14,756 nt of DNA from CAYZXU01 sp964482535 (GCA_964482535.1 CAYZXU010000058.1:1-14756); one strand, 5' to 3'; counted from the stretch's first letter, positions 1 to 6,790 are shown. Made by a program: numbers and translations. Notes: generated from the sequence alone by a model not told the origin.

Positions 1-743
1 TGCTCAATTTCGGGTTCCAATTCTTCATCAAAATTAATAAAAATCGAAAGCTGCTCTTTTAATATTTTTGCCGCATAAGCCACAGCATCCTGAGGGAGCA
101 GACTTTCATCTGTCCAGACTTCAAGTGTAAGTTTATCATAGTCTGTTCTCTGACCTAAACGAGCATTTCCCACATTATAATTTACCCGCTTAACAGGCGA
201 AAATACTGCATCAATGGGAATAGTCCCCACCGGCGCCTCTTCATCTTTATTTTCCTCTGACAAAGAATAACCTTTTCCAACTTTAACGGTCATCGACATT
301 TTCAGTTTTGCTTTTTCATCAGATAGTGTAGCAATATGTAAGTCAGGATTTAGAATTTCGCATTTCCCATCATCACTTTTTATATCTCCGGCAGTAACTA
401 CCCCTTCTCCTTCAACATCAATATATACAGTTTTTGGCTCAATATCATTTGTCCTTAAACGGACCCCTTTTAAATTTAAAATTATCTCTGATACATCTTC
501 AAGCACATAGGGAACTGTGCTGAATTCATTCATAACATCATCAAATTTAACAGAAACTATAGCGGCACCATATATGGAAGAAAGAATAACTCTCCTTAAA
601 GCATTGCCGATTGTAATACCAAATCCTTTTTCAAGGGGCTCACAGATAAACTTTCCATAGCCTGGGCTACTGGTGTTTGTCTGAAGTTTTTCAGGCTCAA
701 TAATTTTCTGCCAGTTAATATAGATGAGTTCATTTGACGACAT
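1..743 (-). CDS. rpoA: RNA polymerase alpha subunit, N-terminal part (cut by window edge)
   Basis: The alpha subunit dimerises to start RNA polymerase assembly; its N-terminal domain binds beta and beta', and its C-terminal domain contacts promoter UP elements and activators. The frame opens at ATG 743 (MSSNELIYINWQ) behind GGAG at a 7-base spacing and stays open to base 1, giving 247 codons of a protein usually about 330 long. The alpha-NTD dimer motif GNALRRVILSS lies near residues 46-56, and the family signature VNYNVGNARLGQRTDYDKL comes late in the visible part. The C-terminal domain, and probably rplQ, lie outside the window. It is the last gene seen in the alpha group, 81 bases after rpsD. 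The identification is secure; only the missing end is unseen. Confidence 0.98.
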   Translation of the reverse strand, partial: MSSNELIYINWQKIIEPEKLQTNTSSPGYGKFICEPLEKGFGITIGNALRRVILSSIYGAAIVSVKFDDVMNEFSTVPYVLEDVSEIILNLKGVRLRTNDIEPKTVYIDVEGEGVVTAGDIKSDDGKCEILNPDLHIATLSDEKAKLKMSMTVKVGKGYSLSEENKDEEAPVGTIPIDAVFSPVKRVNYNVGNARLGQRTDYDKLTLEVWTDESLLPQDAVAYAAKILKEQLSIFINFDEELEPEIE

Positions 744-785
744 TATTTATCTCCAAATCCTTTAAAAAAATAGTCAGGTGGTAAA

Positions 786-825
786 AAAAAGCATATTTCA
801 ATGACCATTTGTAAAAAGCATATTT
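786..825. repeat. 13-bp direct repeat in the rpsD-rpoA spacer
   Basis: The sequence AAAAAGCATATTT occurs at 786-798 and again at 813-825, 27 bases apart. Both copies are preceded by GTA and a run of A. The second copy runs into the rpsD stop codon. It may be a local duplication; A/T richness raises the odds of chance. Confidence 0.5.
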
Positions 826-828
826 TAC
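811..828 (-). promoter_or_regulatory. Small hairpin over the rpsD stop codon
   Basis: On the coding strand GTAAAA (828-823) is followed by a 6-base loop and TTTTAC (816-811), a perfect 6-bp inverted repeat. The rpsD stop TAA (827-825) sits in the 5' arm. The stem is almost all A-T, so stability is low. It could modulate rpoA expression or be chance; no function is claimed. Confidence 0.3.
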
Positions 829-1454
829 TTTGAATAAAGCTCAACAATAAGCTGTTCCTGCATAGGCGTTGTAAGTTCTTCGCGAACAGGAAATGATTTA
901 ACTACGCCTTTAAATGCATCTTTTTCCAGCTCAAGCCATTGAGGCACACTTCTTCTAACAACAGCGTCAAGTGAATCAGCGATTGATTGAATTTTTTTAC
1001 TTTTCTCACGAACCTCAACAACATCGCCAATTGAAATAAAATAAGACGGGATATTCACCTTTTTACCATTAACGAGAAAATGATTATGACGAACAAAATG
1101 GCGCGCCTGGGTCCTGGAGTTTGCAAAACCCAAACGATATACTACGTTATCAAGTCTTCGTTCCAGCAAGGTTAAAAGATTAAAACCTGTAATTCCCCTT
1201 TGTTTATCAGCTTTTTTAAAAAAAAGACGAAACTGTTTTTCCGACAAACCATAAATACGCTTTACCTTCTGTTTTTCACGAAGCTGAATACCATAGTCGG
1301 AAGGTTGTCTTCCCCTCCGCTGGCCGTGTTGTCCTGGAGGATAACCACGTCGATCAAAAGCACATTTATCAGTATAACAGCGATCTCCTTTTAAAAATAA
1401 TTTTAAATTTTCACGTCGGCATAACCGGCATACAGAACCTGTATATCTTGCCAA
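825..1454 (-). CDS. rpsD: 30S ribosomal protein S4, zinc-binding form
   Basis: S4 is a primary 16S rRNA binder that nucleates assembly of the 30S body, and with S3 and S5 it lines the mRNA entry channel. The 209-residue protein matches the usual length. Cys9, Cys12, Cys26 and Cys31 form the C-X2-C-X13-C-X4-C zinc site of the 'C+' type, which E. coli S4 lacks. The S4 RNA-binding domain follows at about 98-160 (LERRLDNVVYRLGFANSRTQARHFVRHNHFLVNGKKVNIPS region). The start is TTG at 1454 with AAGGAGG 5 bases upstream; no ATG fits and ARYTG is the normal N-terminus. It follows rpsK by 88 bases. In E. coli S4 represses the alpha operon; whether that happens here cannot be seen. Confidence 0.98.
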   Translation of the reverse strand: MARYTGSVCRLCRRENLKLFLKGDRCYTDKCAFDRRGYPPGQHGQRRGRQPSDYGIQLREKQKVKRIYGLSEKQFRLFFKKADKQRGITGFNLLTLLERRLDNVVYRLGFANSRTQARHFVRHNHFLVNGKKVNIPSYFISIGDVVEVREKSKKIQSIADSLDAVVRRSVPQWLELEKDAFKGVVKSFPVREELTTPMQEQLIVELYSK

Positions 1455-1459
1455 GTCTT

Positions 1460-1466
1460 CCTCCTT
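1460..1466 (-). promoter_or_regulatory. Strong ribosome-binding site for TTG-initiated rpsD
   Basis: AAGGAGG lies 5 bases before TTG 1454. It fixes the non-ATG start, since no in-frame ATG occurs near the conserved ARYTG N-terminus. Confidence 0.85.
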
Positions 1467-1542
1467 AATTCTCTATATATAACAAGCTATTATGTTTTTT
1501 TGAATTGCTCGTAAATTGCATGTGTTTTCTGTGGAGTAAATT

Positions 1543-1929
1543 TTATACCCTGCGTCTCTTTGGCGGTCTGCAACCATTATGGGGTATGGGAGTTACATCC
1601 TTTATCATAACGATATTGAAACCCTTTGCCTGCAATGATCTAAGTGCAGATTCTCGTCCGGCTCCAGGACCTTTAACATATACCTCAACACTTCTCATGC
1701 CATGATCCATTGCCTTTTTTGCTGCATCCTCAGCTGAAAGCTGAGCAGCAAATGGAGTGCTTTTCCTTGACCCCTTAAAACCCTGGGCTCCTGAACTTGA
1801 CCAGGCGACAACATTTCCGGCAGGATCAGTGATAGTTATTATTGTATTATTAAAAGTTGACTGAATATGCACAACACCGTTTGGTATATTTTTCTTTTCT
1901 TTTTTCTTGCCTTGAATTCTTTTTGCCAT
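1543..1929 (-). CDS. rpsK: 30S ribosomal protein S11
   Basis: S11 sits on the 30S platform near the E site and the 3' end of 16S rRNA, and with S6/S18 helps form the platform. At 128 residues it is the standard length. Family hallmarks are visible in order: GVVHIQSTFNNTIITITD at about 18-35, WSSSGAQGFKGSRKSTPFAAQ at about 43-63, the KGPGAGRESALR motif at about 86-97, and the basic tail HNGCRPPKRRRV. The ATG start at 1929 has AGGA about 10 bases upstream. It lies 36 bases after rpsM and 88 bases before rpsD, in the usual alpha-group order. Confidence 0.99.
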   Translation of the reverse strand: MAKRIQGKKKEKKNIPNGVVHIQSTFNNTIITITDPAGNVVAWSSSGAQGFKGSRKSTPFAAQLSAEDAAKKAMDHGMRSVEVYVKGPGAGRESALRSLQAKGFNIVMIKDVTPIPHNGCRPPKRRRV

Positions 1930-1965
1930 TATTTTTTTATCCTGTGCTTACGTTTTATTTGCTAC

Positions 1966-2346
1966 CTACTTGCCAGGAGCGCTCTTCTTCTTTATAGCCG
2001 CTCTTTTAGGACCTTTCCGGGTCCGCGCATTAGTGCTTGTCCTCTGACCACGCACAGGCAAAGATCGGCGGTGCCGAAGACCTTTATACGACCCCAGGTC
2101 CATCAATCTTTTAATATTCATGGAAACTTCTGTTCGAAGCTCACCTTCAACCTTAAACTCACTGTCAATAATCTTTCTAATACTGTTAATATCCGAATCT
2201 GACAAATCATCCGTTTTGGCATCAGATTCAATATCAAGCTTTGACAGTATCTGCTTGGATATGCTTGGGCCTATTCCATAAATATATGTAAGTGCAATCT
2301 CAATACGCTTATTTTTAGGCAAATCTACTCCAGAAATTCTTGCCAA
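1966..2346 (-). CDS. rpsM: 30S ribosomal protein S13
   Basis: S13 is in the 30S head, contacts the P-site tRNA through its basic tail, and forms bridges B1a and B1b with the large subunit. The 126-residue protein has the usual start ARISGVDLPKNKRIEIALTYIYGIG with a helix-two-turns-helix region, then GLRHRRSLPVRGQRTSTNARTRKG near 89-112 and a Lys/Ala-rich tail ending SAPGK. The start is TTG at 2346, with AGGAGG 5 bases upstream. The rpmJ stop TAG overlaps this ribosome-binding site, leaving only 9 bases between the genes, so translation is likely coupled. The first gene of the alpha group. Confidence 0.98.
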   Translation of the reverse strand: MARISGVDLPKNKRIEIALTYIYGIGPSISKQILSKLDIESDAKTDDLSDSDINSIRKIIDSEFKVEGELRTEVSMNIKRLMDLGSYKGLRHRRSLPVRGQRTSTNARTRKGPKRAAIKKKSAPGK

Positions 2347-2351
2347 CTTTC

Positions 2352-2357
2352 CCTCCT
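2352..2357 (-). promoter_or_regulatory. Strong ribosome-binding site for TTG-initiated rpsM, overlapping the rpmJ stop
   Basis: AGGAGG lies 5 bases before TTG 2346. Its first two bases belong to the TAG stop of rpmJ (2358-2356), so a ribosome ending rpmJ is already on the rpsM initiation site. Confidence 0.85.
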
Positions 2358-2469
2358 ATCCCTGCCTCTGTTTATGTCGTTTGTTTTCGCAGATTACTCT
2401 TACCGAGCCATTTCTCCGGATTATTTTACACTTACTGCACATTTTTTTTACTGATGCCCTAACTTTCAT
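2356..2469 (-). CDS. rpmJ: 50S ribosomal protein L36, zinc-binding form
   Basis: L36 is the smallest common 50S protein and stabilises 23S rRNA near domains II, V and VI. Reading from ATG 2469 gives 37 codons, MKVRASVKKMCSKCKIIRRN followed by GSVRVICENKRHKQRQG, then TAG. Cys11, Cys14, Cys27 and His32 are the zinc ligands of the 'C+' form. The ribosome-binding site GGAG is 9 bases upstream. It lies 34 bases after infA and 9 before rpsM, the usual place for rpmJ between the spc and alpha groups. Length and sequence match the family, so the small gene is certain. Confidence 0.97.
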   Translation of the reverse strand: MKVRASVKKMCSKCKIIRRNGSVRVICENKRHKQRQG

Positions 2470-2503
2470 CTGCTTTAACTCCAAATTAAAAAAATTAAAA
2501 ACC

Positions 2504-2722
2504 CTATTTAGATCTGTATGTTATCCTGCCACGGGAAAGATCATAAGGTGAAAGCTCTACAGTTACTGTGTCTCCAGGCAAAATTTTAATAAAATGCATA
2601 CGCATTTTACCTGAAATATGAGCAAGCACCTGATGTTTGTTCTCCAACTCAACTTTAAACATTGCGTTGGGAAGCGTTTCGACAACCTTACCCTCTACTT
2701 TTACAGCCTCTTCTTTTGGCAT
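2504..2722 (-). CDS. infA: Translation initiation factor IF-1
   Basis: IF-1 binds the 30S A site during initiation and helps IF-2 and IF-3 select the start tRNA. The 72-residue length is exactly standard. The S1-like OB-fold is evident: VEGKVVETLPNAMFKVEL near 9-26, VLAHISGKMRMHFIKILPGD near 32-51 and VELSPYDLSRGRITYRSK at the end. The ATG start at 2722 is the only reasonable one. It lies directly behind secY (42-base gap); the adk and map genes often found between them are missing here. This puts IF-1 in the same transcript as most ribosomal proteins. Confidence 0.99.
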   Translation of the reverse strand: MPKEEAVKVEGKVVETLPNAMFKVELENKHQVLAHISGKMRMHFIKILPGDTVTVELSPYDLSRGRITYRSK

Positions 2723-2764
2723 AGTCTTTTTCCTGATAAGTATCTTGATTAAATATTTTTTAGT

Positions 2765-4081
2765 TTAATTTCTGCCCTTCATCCTTGAACCGGTTTTGCT
2801 TAAAAATCCTTCATAATGGCGACTTAAAAGATGGGACTCAACTTGTGAAATAGTATCGATTGCAACACCGACAACAATAAGCAAAGCTGTGCCTCCAAAA
2901 TAAAACGGAACATTAAATTTTACTATCAACATGGATGGCAGTACGCAAACCGCTGAAACATATATGGCACCACCCAGCGTTATGCGTGTCAATACTTTGT
3001 CTATATAGTCCGAAGTACGTTTCCCCGGTCTTATACCTGGTATATAGCCGCCCTGTTTTTTCATATTCTCAGCAACATCAGAAGGATTAAATGTAATAGC
3101 AGTATAAAAATAGCAGAAAAAGAAAATAAGACCGATATAAAACAATTCATACAGGAGAGAACCCGGTGACATGAGATTAACTGTGGTTTGAATCCATGCA
3201 ACTGCCACAAAGCTTCCAATTGTTGCAGGAAACATCATTATTGATGATGCAAAAATCGGAGGTATAACACCTGATGTATTAATTTTAAGTGGAAGATGTG
3301 TACTCTGACCACCATACATCTTTCTTCCCACCACTCTCTTGGCATATTGAACAGGTATACGTCGCTGACCCTGTTCAACAAATATGATAAATCCCACCAC
3401 GGCTATCATCATAACAACTAAAATTATTATGAAAAAAACACCCATTTCACCTGTTGACATTAGCTTGAATGTATTAATCATTGCAGTAGGCATACGAACA
3501 ACAATACCTGCAAAAATAATTAAAGAGATTCCATTGCCAATGCCACGCTCGGTTATCTGTTCTCCAAGCCACATTATAAATGCCGTTCCCGAAGTAAGGG
3601 TAATAACCGTCATGAGCCTGAATGCCCACCCTGGATTAATTACAATGGGCGCTCCGCCCGGGGAATGCATGCTCTCCAAACCTATACTAATACCTATCCC
3701 CTGTATTATACTTAGTATTACTGTGCCATACCTCGTGTATTGAGTTATTTTTTTTCTTCCCTGCTCTCCTTCTTTTGACAGTCTTTCAAGGTGCGGAATA
3801 GTTACGGTCAAAAGCTGAAATATAATGGAAGCGCTGATATATGGCATAATACCAAGAGCAAAAACAGAAAGCCGTTCCAGTGCACCGCCTGAAAACATAT
3901 TAAACATCCCAAGAAGGCCGTCTTTGGCACGTGCAAAAAAAGAGGCGAGGGCAATGGTATCAATGCCTGGGACAGGAACATGTACGCCTATACGATAGAC
4001 AATTAGAAGACCCAGTGTATAAAATATTCTTTTTTTTAATTCCGGTATCTTGAAAATATTTCCGAATCCAGCCCCATCCAT
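2765..4081 (-). CDS. secY: Preprotein translocase channel subunit SecY
   Basis: SecY is the inner-membrane channel of the Sec translocon; it works with SecE, SecG and SecA to export or insert proteins. The 438-residue protein shows the expected ten hydrophobic segments, roughly at 18-38, 70-92, 118-137, 153-173, 181-201, 214-235, 272-295, 310-330, 368-388 and 392-412. The plug region follows segment 1 (about 55-75). ITERGIGNGISLIIFAGI (about 176-193) and RIPVQYAKR (241-249), the cytosolic loop that meets ribosome and SecA, are family signatures, as is GIRPGKRTSDYI (349-360). ATG 4081 is one base past the rplO stop, with AGAGGA inside the rplO end, implying coupling. Confidence 0.99.
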   Translation of the reverse strand: MDGAGFGNIFKIPELKKRIFYTLGLLIVYRIGVHVPVPGIDTIALASFFARAKDGLLGMFNMFSGGALERLSVFALGIMPYISASIIFQLLTVTIPHLERLSKEGEQGRKKITQYTRYGTVILSIIQGIGISIGLESMHSPGGAPIVINPGWAFRLMTVITLTSGTAFIMWLGEQITERGIGNGISLIIFAGIVVRMPTAMINTFKLMSTGEMGVFFIIILVVMMIAVVGFIIFVEQGQRRIPVQYAKRVVGRKMYGGQSTHLPLKINTSGVIPPIFASSIMMFPATIGSFVAVAWIQTTVNLMSPGSLLYELFYIGLIFFFCYFYTAITFNPSDVAENMKKQGGYIPGIRPGKRTSDYIDKVLTRITLGGAIYVSAVCVLPSMLIVKFNVPFYFGGTALLIVVGVAIDTISQVESHLLSRHYEGFLSKTGSRMKGRN

Positions 4082-4082
4082 A

Positions 4083-4520
4083 TTATTCCTCTATTTTCCC
4101 ACCAGATGCGATAATTTTTTCTCTCGCTGTTTTACTTATCTTATCAACCTTAATTATAAGTGCCTGTTTTATATCACCCTGAGATAAAAGCTTAACTCCG
4201 TCTCTCGCTCTTTTAATAAGACCTTTCTCCAAAAGAAGAGACTCTTTGACAACGGTTCCGTCATCAAATCCTTTTAGATCTCTTATATTAATAATTGCAT
4301 ATTTTTTTTTAAATATATTTGTAAAACCACGTTTTGGAAGACGTCTGTGAATCGGCATCTGACCGCCCTCAAATCCGGGCCTGACTCCACCGCCGGAACG
4401 GCTGTTATGGCCTTTTGTCCCTCTTCCCGCTGTTTTACCGGTACCTGAACCGACTCCACGTCCAAGTCGTTTCCTTGGTTTTTTGGATCCTTCTGCCGGT
4501 GACAGTTCATTAAGTCTCAT
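4083..4520 (-). CDS. rplO: 50S ribosomal protein L15
   Basis: L15 is a late-assembling 50S protein that contacts 23S rRNA domains widely through a long basic N-terminal extension. The start chosen is ATG 4520, giving 145 residues beginning MRLNELSPAEGS, the conserved family N-terminus, with GAGGAG 7 bases upstream. An ATG five codons earlier (4535) has no such site. The glycine/basic stretch RLGRGVGSGTGKTAGRGTKG is at about 18-37, then GGQMPIHRRLPKRGF near 52-66. Its start overlaps the rpmD end by 11 bases, and its stop is one base from secY. Confidence 0.98.
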   Translation of the reverse strand: MRLNELSPAEGSKKPRKRLGRGVGSGTGKTAGRGTKGHNSRSGGGVRPGFEGGQMPIHRRLPKRGFTNIFKKKYAIINIRDLKGFDDGTVVKESLLLEKGLIKRARDGVKLLSQGDIKQALIIKVDKISKTAREKIIASGGKIEE

Positions 4521-4704
4521 CAATATTCTCCTCAAATTTCACGAGATGCACAACTTTATTGATCATACCCCGCACCGATGCTGAGTTTTCAAGTTCAACC
4601 GTTTTGTTAATTTTTGTCAGTCCCATAGCACGCAATACCCTGCGGTGCTTCTCAGGTCTGCCTATCATGCTCTTTATAAGAGTAACTTTTATATTCCCAG
4701 CCAT
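4510..4704 (-). CDS. rpmD: 50S ribosomal protein L30
   Basis: L30 is a small 50S protein bound to 23S rRNA domain II. The 64-residue product is slightly longer than the usual 58-61. The signature is plain: IKVTLIKSMIGRPEKHRRVLRAMGL near 5-29, the V-E-L-E-N step, then RGMINKVVHLVKFEE near 45-59. The start ATG 4704 has a modest GGA about 9 bases upstream. A 91-base spacer separates it from rpsE, and its last 11 bases overlap rplO. This small gene is missing from some lineages but present here. Confidence 0.97.
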   Translation of the reverse strand: MAGNIKVTLIKSMIGRPEKHRRVLRAMGLTKINKTVELENSASVRGMINKVVHLVKFEENIDET

Positions 4705-4743
4705 TTATATTTTTCCATTAACTATATTGAGTATAAATATCTT

Positions 4744-4782
4744 CCTGCTCTATTAGTCCTAAAACTATATTTTTCAAGCAGG
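4744..4782 (-). promoter_or_regulatory. Two-part hairpin in the rpsE-rpmD spacer
   Basis: On the coding strand CCTGCT (4782-4777) pairs perfectly with AGCAGG (4749-4744), and a further T-G wobble can follow. Inside, TATAGT pairs with ACTA(A)TA across a 6-base loop TTTAGG (inner core 4767-4764 with 4757-4754). GAAAAA is left as a one-sided internal loop. The shape resembles protein-binding stem-loops in ribosomal operons, but I know no family it belongs to. It is not followed by a T-run, so it is not a terminator. Confidence 0.4.
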
Positions 4783-4795
4783 TAAACTAACCGCT

Positions 4796-5293
4796 TCACA
4801 TAATTTCTTCAACCGTCTTGCCACGTCTCTTGGCAACCTGTTCGGGACTCTGAAGGTCTTTAAGCCCCGCAATTGTCGCTTTAACAACATTATGCGGATT
4901 ATGAGAGCCTAAACACTTAGTCAAAATATTTTGTATGCCGACAGCTTCAAGAACAGCTCGTACAGCACCGCCTGCAATAAGCCCTGTACCTTCTGCTGCA
5001 GGCTTTAATAGAACACTTCCTGCACCAAATTTCCCGATAACTCCATAGGGTATAGTACCACCACTTAAAGACACGCTAAACATAGACTTTTTGGCTTTTT
5101 CCATGCCTTTTCGAATTGCATCAGGAACCTGACCTGCTTTACCAAGTCCAAAACCTACAGATCCTTTTCCATCACCTACAACTACTATGGCACTGAAGCT
5201 GAACCTGCGCCCGCCCTTTACAACTTTAGCGACCCTGTTAATATGAATTACCTTGTCAATTAGCTGTGTTTCAGCAGCATTATGTTTAAACAA
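4796..5293 (-). CDS. rpsE: 30S ribosomal protein S5
   Basis: S5 lies at the neck of the 30S subunit; it takes part in decoding accuracy and, with S3 and S4, in unwinding mRNA at the entry channel. The 165-residue protein is near the usual length. The double-stranded-RNA-binding-like N-terminal domain has LIDKVIHINRVAKVVKGGRR (about 11-30) and SAIVVVGDGKGSVGFGLGKA (about 34-53). The C-terminal domain has GGAVRAVLEAVGI and HNPHNVVKAT. The start is TTG 5293 with AAGGAGG 7 bases before it; the next in-frame ATG is far inside the domain. It follows rplR after a 61-base spacer that contains a nested inverted repeat, and precedes rpmD. Confidence 0.98.
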   Translation of the reverse strand: MFKHNAAETQLIDKVIHINRVAKVVKGGRRFSFSAIVVVGDGKGSVGFGLGKAGQVPDAIRKGMEKAKKSMFSVSLSGGTIPYGVIGKFGAGSVLLKPAAEGTGLIAGGAVRAVLEAVGIQNILTKCLGSHNPHNVVKATIAGLKDLQSPEQVAKRRGKTVEEIM

Positions 5294-5300
5294 GAATATT

Positions 5301-5307
5301 CCTCCTT
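5301..5307 (-). promoter_or_regulatory. Strong ribosome-binding site for TTG-initiated rpsE
   Basis: AAGGAGG lies 7 bases before TTG 5293. Its first two bases form the end of the 3' arm of the 10-bp inverted repeat at 5306-5366, so the site abuts a possible stem. Confidence 0.8.
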
Positions 5308-5366
5308 GATATTATATTTAATGTTTCAACGAAATTAAACATTTTGCAAAAATATCATAATATCAA
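5306..5366 (-). promoter_or_regulatory. Nested inverted repeats joining the rplR stop to the rpsE ribosome-binding site
   Basis: The coding strand carries TTGATATTAT (5366-5357) and its perfect reverse complement ATAATATCAA (5315-5306). The first arm is made of the last rplR codons and the first base of its TGA stop; the second arm ends in the first bases of the rpsE AAGGAGG. Between them lies another perfect 7-bp inverted repeat, AATGTTT (5343-5337) with AAACATT (5326-5320). This would allow a stem that a ribosome finishing rplR opens, but the arms are A/T-rich and this is inference. Confidence 0.45.
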
Positions 5367-5723
5367 CCCTCCATCACGCGCGCCTTGGGAAACTGCTTTA
5401 ACCCGACCATGATAAAGATATCCATTACGATCAAAAACTACTTTTTTTATGCCTTTTTCAAGAGCTCGTCTCGCTATAATCTTACCGAGATAATTAGCCA
5501 GTCCTATCTTTCCCTCAAACGGTGGATGTTCCTTAATATCCTTTTCCAGGCTTGAGACGGCTGCTAAAGTATTGCCTGCAATATCATCAATTACCTGAGC
5601 ATACATATGCTTTGAACTTCTAAAAACAGAAAGTCTTGGACAATCCGGTGTTCCTGATATTTTTTTTCTTATTCTTTGTTTTCTCTTTAAACGCGCCTGC
5701 TTTTTTTTACATAAAGAAGCCAT
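5355..5723 (-). CDS. rplR: 50S ribosomal protein L18
   Basis: L18 binds 5S rRNA and, with L5 and L25-type proteins, builds the central protuberance of the 50S subunit. Starting at ATG 5723 it has 122 residues, the family length, with the basic N-terminus KKKQARLKRKQRIRKKI. AAAGGA precedes this start by 10 bases; the earlier in-frame ATG at 5750 has no ribosome-binding site and would add nine atypical residues. RLSVFRSSKHMYAQVIDD (about 29-46) and KVVFDRNGYLYHGRVKA (about 93-109) are characteristic. It follows rplF by 41 bases. Its stop codon forms part of an inverted repeat reaching to rpsE. Confidence 0.97.
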   Translation of the reverse strand: MASLCKKKQARLKRKQRIRKKISGTPDCPRLSVFRSSKHMYAQVIDDIAGNTLAAVSSLEKDIKEHPPFEGKIGLANYLGKIIARRALEKGIKKVVFDRNGYLYHGRVKAVSQGARDGGLIL

Positions 5724-5764
5724 TTTTTTAACATCCTTTTCAGGTTGCATCGAACAACAATAAA

Positions 5765-6304
5765 CTATCCTGTTACTCCCGCCTTCCCCGCTTTCCTCTG
5801 TATATGCTCTTCCGCATATTTTATGCCTTTACCTTTATAGGGCTCCGGCGGTCTTAGTCTTCTAATCGATGCCGCAGCCTGCCCTAAAAGCTCATTATCA
5901 ATTCCGAAAAGTTTAATATTATTTTTATCAACAATTGCTGTAATACCTTCAGAAAGCACAAAATCAATCGGATGTGAATAACCAAGGTTAAATACAATAA
6001 TATTGCCTTTTACTGCTGCCCGATACCCTATTCCGTTTATTATCAAATCACGTTCAAAGCCTCTGCTCACCCCTGTTATCATATTGGCTACGAGGCTGCG
6101 CGTCAGACCCTGTAAAGCTGCAGCATTTTTGTTTTTAACCACTATTTCAACAACAATGCTTTCTTTGTCTATATTAAGATTTATTACGGAATTGATGTTC
6201 CTCGTAAGAGTACCTTTTGCACCCTTTACCGTAACAATATTATCTTTAAAGTTTACACTTGTTTTATCAGGGATAGGAATCGGTTGTTTACCTACTCGAG
6301 ACAT
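5765..6304 (-). CDS. rplF: 50S ribosomal protein L6
   Basis: L6 binds the sarcin-ricin region and helix 97 of 23S rRNA near the factor-binding site, and is needed for late 50S assembly. The 179-residue protein starts MSRVGKQPIPIP and has the two tandem L6 domains (about 8-82 and 90-165). The C-terminal signature RLRPPEPYKGKGIKYAEEHIQRKAGKAG, at about 149-176, is conserved. The start ATG 6304 has AAGGGG upstream. A short palindrome, AATTAAT-GA-ATTAATT, lies between the rpsH stop and this site. Gene order rpsH-rplF-rplR is the standard spc order. Confidence 0.98.
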   Translation of the reverse strand: MSRVGKQPIPIPDKTSVNFKDNIVTVKGAKGTLTRNINSVINLNIDKESIVVEIVVKNKNAAALQGLTRSLVANMITGVSRGFERDLIINGIGYRAAVKGNIIVFNLGYSHPIDFVLSEGITAIVDKNNIKLFGIDNELLGQAAASIRRLRPPEPYKGKGIKYAEEHIQRKAGKAGVTG

Positions 6305-6337
6305 GGATTTCCCCTTACAATTAATTCATTAATTATT

Positions 6338-6739
6338 TTACCATACATTGCAAAGAATTTCTCCGCCCAGATTCTTTGCACTGGCAGTTTTGTCAGTCAT
6401 TACACCATTTGATGTGGATAAAATAGCTATTCCCAAACCATTTAACACCGGTTTAATATCCTTACTCTTGACATAAAAACGTCTGCTGGGTTTGCTTATA
6501 CGCACAAGGCCATAAATCACAGGTTTATTTCCCTTGTCATACTTCAAATACAAACGAAGTGTGCCCTGTTTGTCATCCTTAATAAACTTATGATTTTTTA
6601 TATAACCTTCATCTTTTAATACATTGGCCAACTCGGCTTTCAACTTCGACCCTGGTATATCCACACTGACAAATTTTGCTTTTGCAGCATTTCTTATACG
6701 GGTCAACATATCCGCAATTGGATCACTCATTGCCGCCAT
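6338..6739 (-). CDS. rpsH: 30S ribosomal protein S8
   Basis: S8 binds the central domain of 16S rRNA and is key to platform assembly; in E. coli it also represses the spc operon. The 133-residue protein has SDPIADMLTRIRNAA near the N-terminus and the C-terminal signature ILSTSNGVMTDKTASAKNLGGEILCNVW. Three ATGs are possible (6745, 6739, 6730). ATG 6739 is chosen because GGAG stands 6 bases before it; for 6745 the GGAG would touch the start codon. ATG 6730 (MSDPIADM) remains possible. It follows rpsN by about 50 bases. Confidence 0.96.
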   Translation of the reverse strand: MAAMSDPIADMLTRIRNAAKAKFVSVDIPGSKLKAELANVLKDEGYIKNHKFIKDDKQGTLRLYLKYDKGNKPVIYGLVRISKPSRRFYVKSKDIKPVLNGLGIAILSTSNGVMTDKTASAKNLGGEILCNVW

Positions 6740-6790
6740 TATCATCTCCGTTAAACAATTGATAAGACTTAATAATATTTCAAAAACAGA

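Noticed and set aside
1467..1542. Promoter for rpsD in the 88-base rpsK-rpsD spacer
   Set aside because: TTTACG and CATAAT can be picked out, but spacing is short and A/T-rich sequence offers such matches anywhere; not strong enough to list.
3384..3743. 119-codon + strand frame opposite secY with hydrophobic stretches
   Set aside because: Hydrophobicity is expected when a membrane gene is read in antisense; no independent support.
4521..4535. Five-codon extension of L15 (MRRIL)
   Set aside because: GAGGAG sits inside it at the right distance for ATG 4520; MRLNELSPAEGS is the family start.
5724..5750. Nine-codon extension of L18 (MQPEKDVKK)
   Set aside because: ATG 5750 has no ribosome-binding site, whereas ATG 5723 has AAAGGA and gives the normal length of 122.
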